In this document: in pieces, positions 24,195 to 35,090 of the stretch | Numbering within the stretch: position 1 is the stretch's first letter | How the letters are laid out: every line of letters begins with the position of its first letter | Source of the DNA: Triplophysa rosa | Lineage: Eukaryota; Chordata; Actinopteri; Cypriniformes; Nemacheilidae | Reading direction: 5' to 3' | Assembly: GCF_024868665.1 (NCBI RefSeq) | Contig: NC_079912.1 | Span: 13,394,948-13,458,947, forward strand | Length of the DNA stretch: 64,000 nucleotides | Program-made: the position numbers and the translations under genes | The notes under the pieces: model-generated | Databases searched by the model: none | What the model was told of the DNA's origin: nothing | The model's input: the letters and a program-made list of their open reading frames with translations, nothing else

Positions 24195-24520
24195 TTTATT
24201 TTTCATCTCATTTCTTTGGTCTTCCAGCATCCTAAAGAAGAACAAAACGCTTCCACCAAATCAGAGATGCAGCAGGTCTGCCAAGCCCCTCCGTGTGCAT
24301 GTCCATGTCTTTGGGGGAGAGATCTTTTGAAGCCTGGAGCTCCGTGGCAATCCCTAACGGCCCCGTCTTTGTTTCTGCGCCTCCCCGGAGCTGGTGCGAA
24401 GCGCAGGGCAGGAGGGAGCCCCAGTTGGCACGGGAGGATGAAACGCGGCAGCACGTCGGCTCCCCAGTGCTCGAGCCTGCCCCACTAACTGAGTTTTTAA
24501 TAAATAATGAGGCACGGTAT
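24195..24520. promoter_or_regulatory. GC-rich island, candidate regulatory element
   Basis: A sharply GC-rich, repeat-free block sits between AT-rich flanks and ends in TTTTTAATAAATAATGAGG. Three overlapping frames (two plus, one minus) cross it with high Pro/Cys/Arg content typical of translated GC-rich noncoding DNA. An unrecognised exon cannot be excluded, but no splice-bounded frame was found. Confidence 0.3.
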
Positions 24521-27500
24521 AAATAAACTACGAAGTTCTGCTACTGCCAAAGGGCTGTAAGATACCAAGGTAACAGCACAGGGGAAGAGATAAATAAGTA
24601 AACAGAGACTCGTTATCACTTACTGGTGTTTCTGTGTTTGTAAAAAAAACCACATTAACCAACACCTCAGATTGGGGTAGATGTGTTTTAGATGTTTTCT
24701 GGCAAAACAGAAAAGTGGAAGGCGAAAAATGGAGCATCTTTTAATTATCATGTTAGAATCAGAGCAGCAGAAGTTCCACAAAGCAGGGGGTCTTCTGTTA
24801 TGTCTGAATGCTGTTTTAAATTAGCCGGAAAATAGGTGCAATGTGCCAGTGTGCATACATTACTTCAAAGCGGTTATCCCAGAAATTATGAAACGCATTA
24901 TTAGACGGAGGCAGAAATACCACTGTGGATTTACATTGAATTACAAATTAGAAAATGCACAAAGGGGTACATTAACAAATGAGATCTTTTTACACAAAAA
25001 TTTTACACAGCAATGAAAAAAATGTAGAGAAAATGGAGATGCCTGTCGAATTTTCCTATAGATTATTGTACTTAAATACCCCAGTAATCTAACATATCGC
25101 TGCTTTCCTTCATTAACATTGTCTCTCCATATTTTTATTTTTGTCATAAATCATTATTATTAGTCACCGTTTATGTTTGTTACTGGGTTTTGCAAATATC
25201 TAACCAATAAAAAGTATTGACAACTTTAACAACACAGTATTTCATTATTTAAAAAGTACCGTGTTTTTTCTATTTCCTGGAAAACAGCGAATTTGGACAT
25301 ACAAGGTTTCGGACAGTGACAATATGTCACCTTGAGTTTAAGATGAGAACTCAACAGAGGTTTCCATATAAGCTATATATCATAGGACGCACGTGCCTGG
25401 CCCGAAATAAACTTCTGGACGGTATTTGGTTATAATTTCATTTACATTAATATTAATTAATATTTTATTGTAGGCCTATATCAATATTATTAAATTAAAT
25501 TAAAACTACTCAACAGTTGTTGATTCTTTGCGGATGTCTACCGGAAGTTTGGGCCAAATCATGTTCGTTTATGTTGTTGTCTATATAATTTTTTTAATAT
25601 AAACATACTATAATATAATTTTTTTAATCAAATTATTGCAAGATCAAATTAATCGAGCTGCTGTGTGCATCCATTTTCATAACTCTATAATTTTACTGGA
25701 TGTCAACAGTCATCTAAATTTGGTAATTTATCTAAACAAGTTCATGGGAATTATCCTTGACAATATTCATATTTAAACAAAACACAAGAACTCCATTCAT
25801 AGAGAAACGGACAATAGAATCTTGCTCTTGCAAATGCAATGTTCCAGATTAGTCATAAATAAATAAATAAAATAAATAAATACAACAAAAGTGACCTTTA
25901 GAGACAGACCAGCAGATGCATCATGTTCTGATGGTCTCTGTTCTATTCTCAGCCTCCCCTGTGTCACACACCTATGGTAATACATCACCTCCACAGTCCA
26001 CTGACAGCGGATGGGGGGAGAAAATAGGATTCCAAATAACCAAACAACAATCACACTGAACTCACACTCTCAAGTCGCTCATTTTATGTAAATCTGTCAC
26101 CCAATATCGAGGTCATACGTCCCTTAATCTTTGACCTACTCTTATTAATCTGAAGCTAGGTTGCATAATGTGATATTAAAGTGCATTCTGTCCGGGTTTT
26201 ACTGCTCCATTTCAGATGCTCCAAGTGAATGACCTACATGCTCAAGTTCAAAAGTTACCTACGGCTGAAAGTGTATGTCAAACGGCTACGTTGTTTTCTG
26301 TATGCACACAAAATAAAACGGAAGGCAGAATTAAGATACACTCAAGTATATGAACAGATGGGTGCAAAGATAAACACCTCAGAGATGAATTCTCACCAAA
26401 CTGATTTAAGTACATTAACTTGACATGCCACGGTCTTTAAGACCCAGAAACTGGACTCAGAGATGAAAAGACAGTGATGACATATTAAAAAAAGCAGAGA
26501 CCAGAGGACAGATAATAGATGAAAAGAGAAGCAGTGTAAGGGGTTCGGGATAGGCAAAGCATGAAAAATGATGAAAGCACAATGTACAGAATGAATGAGA
26601 AGCTGGCCGGGTGGAAGCTTCTTTAAATCTTCTTCATTTCATCAAAGTGACTGTTGCAGGCACTTAACAGCTTTCATATTAAAATGATTAAGCACCTTTT
26701 GAAGCAGCAAGGGGCGGATCGGGCATCGCTCTGTTGGAGAGCACAAGTGAGGGACCTCAGAGACTGAAACCGAATGATGTCTGAATGTCAAAACAGACAT
26801 CCCCAACAGAACTGCAGATGCACACGAAGCAATCATCTGTTGCAAAGAACTCATTAAAACTATAGGCTTCCAAATGAAGGATTTTCGTTGAAAATTAGCT
26901 TGATTTAAGAGCAACAGACATCTTTTAGAGATCCAGCAGCTAGACATGAAAAAATGGTGTTATTAGTTTCAATGAGGTTAAAAAAAATGATTTGAAACAC
27001 CAGTAAAGAATGAGAAAAAGCTCATAGGAGGAAGAGGTTGAAGTTTTGTACACAAATGGGTCTATAGAATGCAGGACTGCAGGTGTTCTGGGCTGGCAAT
27101 GGCGTCCATGATACTCTGGTGAGGATGGTGAGGGTTGGCTGTTGTTGAAGATGAGATGGTGTTGGTGAGATGGTGATTTTCTGCAGGCTCAAACACTACA
27201 CTGATTACACCGAGTAGAAGTTCAAGGAAGAAAATACTCCCTTTTCGCTTGTAATTTTATGGCACAGTTAAAAACTCACTGACACGTTGCAGGAGATTAT
27301 CCTCAATGCACCGCCTCCAAAACATGTGCTTTTGTTTTCATGCGAGGACAGCGTCTCTGGCCTTGACCATAATCTCTCATTACACAAGGCAATGTTTCCT
27401 TGTATCAATGAGTAGCCAAAATGTGTGCAATAGTAATGTTAAAGTTACATTTTTTGATGATTTGAGATTGAAAATTTAAGACAAATTTCCAAAATACAGG

Positions 27501-28960
27501 ATTGATTTAAAAAATATCAAACAAAAATGACCGTATTTTTACTAAATGTAAAAAACAACTATTGATAAAAAAGTTAAGGCTACAGTGCAGCTAAGCAGAT
27601 TATTTACCAATGTTATTTATTTGATGTTGAATGGGGAAAAGAATTATACACTGCAGCTTTAAGTTAAATTCATGACTAATGTAATCAAATATTAATGATT
27701 ATTATTTATGATTTACTGAAGTCAGTTTCACTTATAGCCCAACTCTCTCTCTGTACTGGCCTGTACTGTAAAGTAAGACTCCTAACAGATGCTCTACATG
27801 CTGGTAACAGGTAAGGCCTCTCACCCTGAGCATCAATCGAGTCACGAGCATCTCTCTGCTATAACCGCCTCCTTTCTTTCACACTGTTATCAAACAGCAC
27901 AGCAGTTCATTTACCACATGCCTGAAAACAGCCATTGCTCATTTCTGAATTCGAAATCGATAGGATTTGCTGATCGATCACAGTACAAAGGATTTAATCT
28001 GAAGTGGGATATTCAACATCTCCCCGCTGTTAAAGCAACAAAACAGCCTGCATTGATTAACTGATCATTAAGTGAATTTGATGATACCCGTGGAATCGTT
28101 CAATGTTAAACTCCGTAAACAGATGCTAGAACAATCTGCGCTAGTTTCCTAGCTCTGGCCCTGAGGGACATGATGTCACATGATCTGTGACTAAAGAGAA
28201 CATGAAAGAGATCTGACCTCTAGAAATGGCCTCACGACCTTGTGACAAGAGAATGTATTCAAAGAGTCTGATGTGCCATCAGCCAGACTTATCTACGCGT
28301 TCTTTCGCTTGCACGTCTACGCGTTTTGGTGGGAGATATCTTGTCGAACTCTTTTATTTCTTAACCTCTTGACCCTGTCTTTTGTATCTGAATGCCAGAC
28401 AAAGCTCGTAACATTAACATTAAACGTTCACAATAAGATCAAAGCCCTGAGGGAAACATCAGCAGGGTGCGGCTTCAGACAATTACCACTTCAGAACTCA
28501 TCAATTAAAAAAAGAAATTAATTAAAAGGTCTCGTGAAAAGAAGGTGAGACGACATTACTGTTGGATGCCTCATTATGTTGAAGTAACAAAAATGATATT
28601 GCTGGTGAAGACACTTAACTTTTCCAGATTGGGTTGTGGACCTTGCCCCAGGGCAGTACAGGAGCGCCATAACCCCGTGTGTACTTTACATGAAAGTTGT
28701 TCTGTACTTGTACAGACCGACGTACAGCCAAGCAGCTGGCCTTCAGCGCTCCATATGTCTAACTAGTGGAGTATGTCCCAATTTTACCCGAGCATACGGC
28801 TGCAGTTCTGCTTGAATAACGTGTTTGAGGATTTAATACTTGTGTGGATTTGTTCCTAATGCTGACGGCAAGCGGCGGAAATAAGATTCCCATTCCTACA
28901 TGCAAACACATGTAAACACATGTCGACTCTCGCCGACCAGACCGCTAAATCAGGTGAGCA
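24521..28960. other. long noncoding stretch
   Basis: About 4.4 kb without a supported gene. An (AAAT)n tract lies at about 25856-25883. A CCGGAAGT core lies near 25541. CTACGCGTT is repeated at about 28293 and 28318. 27640-27665 (TATACACTGCAGCTTTAAG) resembles the end of a dispersed repeat. Short frames show no recognisable domain. Confidence 0.45.
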
Positions 28961-29255
28961 TTAAAGGGTTTGTTTAGCCCAAAATAACATAAAAATATTA
29001 ACCCTTATGTTGTTTAAAACCTGAATGAGTTTTTTTTCATGGAACACGAAAGAAGATATTTTGAGAAATGTCTCAGTGGTTTTGCGTCCATATAATGGAA
29101 GCGAATAAACAGGGGACAATGTTGTTTGGTTACCAGTGTTCGTCAAATATATATTTTGTGTTCTGCAGAAGAAAGAAAGTCATACAGGTTTGGAACAACA
29201 TGAGAGTGAGCAAATGATTAAAGACATTTCATTTTTGGGGGAACTATTCCTTTAA
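28961..29255 (-). mobile_element. Angel-like MITE, copy 5
   Basis: TTAA lies at both ends (28961-28964 and 29252-29255). The well-kept right half has AAGAAAGTCATACAGG, TTTGGAACAACATGAGAGTG and GGGGGAACTATTCCTTTAA. The left half carries GAAAGAAGATATTTTGAG and the TCTCAGTGGTTTTG block. It is noncoding subfamily A. Confidence 0.9.
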
Positions 29256-29341
29256 GACATAAAACTGACATGATGCGTCACCGCATTTTGCATTTGCCCG
29301 ATTCCAAAGCAAACATTCATATATACTTTTTAAACAATTCC

Positions 29342-29670
29342 CTAAAGGGATACTTCACCCAAAACTATAAACTTTGTCATCATTTCCTCAAGTTGTTTCA
29401 AACATGTAACACTTTATTGTTCCACCGAACACAAAAGAAGATATTTGGAAGAATGTTTGTAACCGAACAGTTCTGGGACACCATTGACTTTCATAGTAGG
29501 AAATGAAACTACTATGGTAGTCAATGGTGCCCCACGACGGTTTGGTTTCCTGCATTTTTCTAAATATCTTCTTTTCTGTTAAACAGAACAAAGTCATTTA
29601 TACAGATTTAAAACATGAGGATGACTTAATGATGACAGAATTTACATTTTTGGGTGAACGATCCCTTTAA
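29342..29670. mobile_element. Angel-like MITE, copy 6 (subfamily B)
   Basis: The left end CTAAAGGGATACTTCACCC (TTAA decayed to CTAA) and right end GGGTGAACGATCCCTTTAA enclose a near-palindrome. Its centre is an ACCATTGACTTTCATAGTAG block facing CTACTATGGTAGTCAATGGT. It lies 86 bp after copy 5. Confidence 0.9.
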
Positions 29671-30638
29671 GACATGCTTACACAGAAAAAAATGTTGGTC
29701 CTCTAGTTGGTTACATGGTTCTTTAAAGAAATTTCTGATGCTCTATCACAGGTTCTTTAGACCAGTACAGAAAAGTTACGTTTATTTGAAACATCAGTTT
29801 TATAAAAAAAAAACATACAACATAAAGATTTCATTATATAAAAAATTTGACAAAATTAACATCATGACAGATATAAAAAAAGAGTTTCAAGTAAAGTTGT
29901 TAACATTAAAGTCATTCTCTTATGAAAATGCTTATGAATCCTCCTGTACTCACAAGTGTATATCCAAATAATCGTCCAATTAAATGTGTGAGAACTTTCC
30001 CGCTTAATATCACCCACCTCCAAATACAAATATCCAATACATTACAAGCTATTGGCTGTGTAAAAGAAAGTGTCCAAAACCTTTAATACATCCCGTCCCA
30101 ACTTCCAACTTTTTTCGTTTTAGCACATTAGGGAACAGATACTTAATGCATTGTACCGTTCACAGTTAACAAAAGCTAGTGTCTGCAAGTCTCTCAATGT
30201 TCCGCCGCTGTCTCGAGGCGACACAAGGATCCTCTAACGTACCTTATTAATTCTCTGTTCTTATCTCCTGAAGCTGGCTATCATTACAGGTTCTATATAT
30301 AGAGTCACAGTGGGACTGAGGAAAGATGCACACACACATTAACATTAATGGCTTTGGGCTGTTCTCTGCTCAGGCGTACTGTACAAGTCGACAGCACACA
30401 CAGATACGAGATCTACACGCGGATAACACAAAGGCGCTATGTGCGCCTAACACAAGCGTTCTGAGGCAAAATCATCCTCAATTAATTTCAAATTAAAAAT
30501 GATAATTACAGAAATAAAAAGGTCATTTCTGTTTTCGAAGCTGATCTTAATCTACAACATTTTTGGGAGGATTTCGTTTGTTCATCATTTTTGTATTTGA
30601 AAGTTCAATGAATATAAAAAAGTCTGTTTTTCTTTTCT
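29671..30638. other. noncoding DNA
   Basis: No gene or intact repeat was recognised. A 105-codon frame at 29654-29971 is lysine/serine-rich, begins inside the preceding transposon and has no domain. Confidence 0.5.
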
Positions 30639-31300
30639 GTGGTAAATGAATGGCAATCTACAGAGATCTTTAGGTGCAAATGTAAACTCCCACTGAGTTT
30701 GCTAATGAACAATCACCAGGGACTCTCTGATGGGTATTGTGGGAGAGCAGCTCCTGAAAGTAATGTGAATGCGGGATTACAGCGAGCCCTTTGTTGCATT
30801 ATATCCTCCATCTCCATCTTAACCCTCCATTACATTTGTAATATTTACTAATCATGAAGGACTTTTTACTTTTATCCACCACAGCCCATCTAGATCCACA
30901 CGTTACTTTTGTTTAGCTATGTCTGACAAGCACGAGATGTTTTTATGGAGCCACTCAAGACCACCCCTGCTCACTCAGGTCTTTAATTGAATACTCCCCT
31001 CATCACCGGCCCTCCCTCTGGGTGGCTCCGTAGAGGGGCAGCATATGGAGCTGGGGGCCCGGCTCATCACCGAGGCAGCGATTTGTTCGCCGGGGCCCTC
31101 GAGGGGTTATTTCAGTGCGGGACAAACTATAGAGGCCCGTGTCAGAATGTGACCTCTCCTGCTACCCCTGGGGCTGGACACGCTCATCCATGTGAAAAGC
31201 AAACACAAGGCCAAAACCATTTTACCGGGCTGCTGGACAGAGTGGTCGATTCGGAGCAATTTGGTGCGTGCAACTTCACGAGAGCTCTGATCGATTGAGT
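30639..31300. promoter_or_regulatory. candidate conserved noncoding element
   Basis: About 660 bp of complex, repeat-free sequence, with the GC-richest part at 31000-31190. It contains homeodomain-like cores (TTTGCTAATGAACAATCACC, GGTCTTTAATTGAATAC). A 103-codon frame at 30987-31298 shows no domain. Length and texture resemble conserved elements near developmental genes; this is inference. Confidence 0.35.
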
Positions 31301-31539
31301 ATGCATGTGTGCATTAAGGTTTAGTCATTACATATACAGTGCACAAGAGGGATGCATGCGATGCATCAGCTGGAAAGATAAGTGTAAATATGTGTAATAC
31401 ATTTATAGGTTGGTTTTAAACTGTCTGAGAAAAATCTCACGTTTCGTTTAGACAGCACGGCACCGTTTTTAAATCAAATTTGTACGAGAAACAGAGACGG
31501 AATGCATCGGCTGTCTGCACCTGCTTGAAGCACATGAGT

Positions 31540-32010
31540 CAGATAATGTATTTAAAAGTTAGAATATTAAAACAATCTCTTCTGCTATTCCAAATTAAGT
31601 TTGTTACTTTAACAGTTCTGTTGTGCTTTCTAAAGTTATTAAAGTTTACTAAAATGAAAACAAAAAAAATATTTCTGTTTATTAAAATCAAATAAAATAT
31701 TGGCCTTAAAAATAATTGGAAAAACTTGAAAAAAAAATGTTGCCTCAGATATAAACTGAAATAAGTTTAAGGCACTAAAATTATAATAATAATAAAAAAC
31801 TAAACTAAAAGTAAAGAAATAATTAATTAATAAAAATAATAAGTTACTCTTATATAGCAACGTAAAAAATAAACAAATAAATAATAAAATGACAAAAGAA
31901 TATAACTTTTACTGAAACTAAATAAACTAATTTACTAAAATTAACAAAAAAACAAAAAAAGCTAAAAAATAAAAGCTAATTTAAAATAATAATAAAACTA
32001 CAATAAAACA
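31540..32010. repeat. A-rich low-complexity DNA
   Basis: Extended AATAATAAAA-type sequence with little C or G. Frames across it are Lys/Phe/Ile-rich artefacts of base composition. Confidence 0.75.
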
Positions 32011-33511
32011 AAAACAAAACTATAACAACCAATGGTGTGAGTTTGAGGAGATTCTGGCAACCAATGGCAGACAGGTGGGGTGCAGTTCCAATGCTGCTAA
32101 TGGCACAGAAATCACACACTTCATCTTTAAGACCACCATGGTAAATAATTGAAAAACTACAACCACACCTACACAATAACAGCTGCTGTGTACAAAAACA
32201 AATTATGTAAGAACATAAACACAGCACAGCAATAATTCATGATGTCAACATTTTAAATTGTTGGACACAAAATTGCTGCACGTTCAACATTTGTAACACC
32301 AACATTAAGCAATTCTACTCCAAAATGAACATTCCAAGAAACCTCACTGCGCTGCTTGAGCCCGAGGCTATTGGAAAACTGAAAAATGTCTGCTTTCCTG
32401 CAATTACTGATGTAATAATCTCAAAGGACCGGGGGTATACTATCATTGTGACAAACATGATCATTTAAAATATTTGCATCCAGGAATAATTAGGAAATAT
32501 GCACCGATTACACTCACATTAAGCACGTTTCATGTAGAGCTTTACAATACGAAAAAAAGGTTAATATGATTTAGATATGTAGCAGCACGGTGGTGCACGA
32601 TAAAGCTGTTTAATAATAGTTGGTTCTGAAGCTAAGGCACCACCAGCAGAATCTCAAGAGTACAGAGTGGCAGACCCTCCTGCAGGCGCGCTGGATGCGG
32701 CAGTGTCAGCTGCTATCTGTGTCTGCATTGACCAAATCCGGCCTGACAGGCGAGTACTGCATCAAAGCACAACGCAAGACAAACACATTGGAACGCTGCG
32801 ATATCTTCATGCATTAGTCAAAATATTGCTATGATTGAACACTAACATACTTAAGCATGATGCAACATCTAAATCAAAGAGAACAGAATATATCTCCAAA
32901 GCATGAAATAAGTTATCTGTCTTAGAGGCTGTTCAGTATGCTTGCCTTCAGATAAAACTGAAAAGGCCAAGTTCACTGATCAAGGCGTTTTCAAGGCAGT
33001 TCTTAAAATGAGAAGTAGATTAGGACCACATGCAGATTAAGCTCATTGGAAGTATAGAAGACCCATCTGGGCATTCATATGAACCCGGGTTTAATTAATC
33101 TAGTAGTGGAGGACGGGGTAATAAGCACTCAGCATTTTAGCAAGAGATATACGAGAAAAGATAGAAGGAGAAACCAGTGGCGACTCTTTTGAACAGCAGC
33201 AAGGTTGAAATAGAGCATATTGCCTACAGGGAAATTAGCACTGTGTGCACCATGATGAATGGTCCATTGTGTCTTCTAAATGGATAAAAAAATAAAAATG
33301 TCTGGCTGAAATTATAAAGTGCTACCCTTTTTATCATCCTGGTGCCCTTGTCCGAGAGTTGCCCTGGGAACATGGTGCAGAGAAATGTTTAATGAATGTT
33401 GGTGAGCTGGGCATCATCAGCAGGGTTCTGGAAAAGAAACTGTCCGTGGATATTAAAATGGATTTAGGTGCTACTCCAAAGACCTTTGTTCATTTTCACA
33501 AATATCAATTA
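32011..33511. other. noncoding DNA
   Basis: No gene or clear transposon was recognised. Complexity is moderate and a few short frames lack domains. Confidence 0.45.
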
Positions 33512-33699
33512 TAGAGATGCACTGATTTATCGGCTAATAATCGGCATTGGTCAATAAAAGCCATTTTTCACACTATCGGCTGACGGCCGAGGCAAAGAAA
33601 GAAATATTAATTTAATCTTCAGAATCTGTATCGGCTGATATCACTCTGAATAATTGGTTATCGGTTTCGGTGGAGAATTTTAGTATCAGTGTATCTCTA
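33512..33699. mobile_element. 188-bp MITE with TAGAGATGCAC termini
   Basis: The left end TAGAGATGCACTGAT pairs with the right end ATCAGTGTATCTCTA. Subterminal ATCGGCT/TATCGG repeats (TTATCGGCTAATAATCGG, TGTATCGGCTGATATC) are typical of a common fish element with a 'TAGAGATGCACCGAT' end. It is noncoding, with no unambiguous target duplication. Confidence 0.85.
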
Positions 33700-34055
33700 A
33701 TAAATTATTTAACGAAGTATGCAAGTATGTAACCAGCACTTGCTTACAGCTCCAATTTCCTAAAATGACTTTGAAACGGTACTTTTAAAACACATGAAAT
33801 AGTCTAAATGAGTTGTGCGACATCACAGACGTTAATTGAATGAATCATACAGACATTTCCATCATCTACAGTTATACTTCTGCCTTCTAAGAAAAGGATT
33901 GGTGTAAAGAAACTGAGCAGTTCTCTTCCCACACACGTCAGACAGCTTTTATTTAGTCACAAGTCATGAGTCACCAAACTGACGAGACACACTGGTGATA
34001 AATGCTTTTTCCAAGGCTTAGCACATGTGATTTTAGTCAAACTCTGTATGTGAAG

Positions 34056-34476
34056 TACACTGTAAAACTTTGCTGTAATTTCGCAGCAGGTTTGCCAGTA
34101 ACTTACTGTAGATTTAATGTACAATTTTGTTGAAGCATAAACTTACCTAGTTTATATATTTTTCTTTCATAAAACAAGACTAAATATCTTGGGTCACTTT
34201 TCTTGTTATGTAAATGTATCGTAATTTAAGAAGCTTTCAATATTTTTACCAAAAACAAGAGAAAAATGCTTAGGAAGAATGTCATTTTTTTGCAGTGTTG
34301 CTGTGCTAATGCCAGTCTCTTCTTGCTCATTTTGAATCTCAAAAGTCAAAGTATTTTAATTTTGATTAAAGTAATTGAAAACAGTACTAATTGGAAAGTA
34401 TATTAAGTAGTAATTAAATCTACAGTAAATTACTGGCAAACCTGCTGCAAAAACTACAGCAAAGTTTTACAGTGTA
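34056..34476. mobile_element. 421-bp MITE with ~60-bp inverted termini
   Basis: The left arm TACACTGTAAAACTTTGCTG is mirrored by the right arm CAGCAAAGTTTTACAGTGTA. Homology continues through GCAGCAGGTTTGCCAGTAA and the TTACTGTAGATTTA block, about 60 bp in all. The interior (about 34142-34310: AAAACAAGAC block, then TTTTTTTGCAGTG) looks like part of another small element nested within. It is noncoding, possibly with a TA target. Confidence 0.88.
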
Positions 34477-34723
34477 CGATTCGATTGTGACAGAGACATA
34501 TGACAGAGAAATGCCATGCATGAGTGTGTGAACATCTGTTAAAGCAAACTAATTTTTTCAAATTTGTCAAAATACAATTTATGTTTATTTTTCAGTAATT
34601 TTGTTTTTGTACTTTTTTGTATTTGCAAAATAGTATGTTTAGTGCATTTTTTGTGGAATTCTGGTAATGCACAATGATGTGTCTTTTTTTATCTAAAATA
34701 GATTTTTGCCACAAAATTGTGTT

Positions 34724-34800
34724 CAGGTTTGTGTGTGTGTTGTTTATGTGTATTGTATGTAAGTTTGTATATATATGTATACAGTATGTGTGTATGTGTC
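34724..34800. repeat. TG/TA-rich simple sequence
   Basis: Imperfect TG, TATG and TA repeats (GTGTGTGTTG, TATATATGTATAC, TGTGTGTATGTG). Confidence 0.75.
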
Positions 34801-34829
34801 ATTCTTTCTGTCTACATCTATCAAGTGAG

Positions 34830-35090
34830 ATCATTCCCACAGTGCTTCCTAAAGCAAGCCGGGGCTTGTTAAATAATTTAACCCCTGGAGTCAAGCGTTG
34901 GAACAGCTTGGAGGAAGAGCGCTAAAGTCTGGTGGTCCCCATCTGTGGCTGTAGAGGGTCCCCAGACGACCTCTCATTTAGTGTCCAGAAACAGACCCTC
35001 TTCAGATAATTGGGCTTATGCTCCTTCAACATTTAATTACAGCCAGAAGGAGCTCATTCTGAATACACCTAATCCAAAGAAAAATGGTAG
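34830..35090. promoter_or_regulatory. candidate conserved noncoding element
   Basis: A repeat-free block contains GGCTTGTTAAATAATTTAAC, TTCAGATAATTGGGC and CATTTAATTACAGCC, several homeodomain-like cores within 200 bp. The frame at its left edge ends inside it and has no domain. Regulatory status is inferred. Confidence 0.3.

Noticed and set aside
24203..24526. Possible exon in the GC-rich island at 24.2-24.5 kb
   Set aside because: Frames in three registers are open and none is bounded by convincing splice sites; the regulatory-island reading is simpler.
32040..32230. Possible SINE near the AACCAATGG repeats
   Set aside because: No tRNA-like A/B boxes or tail could be identified.
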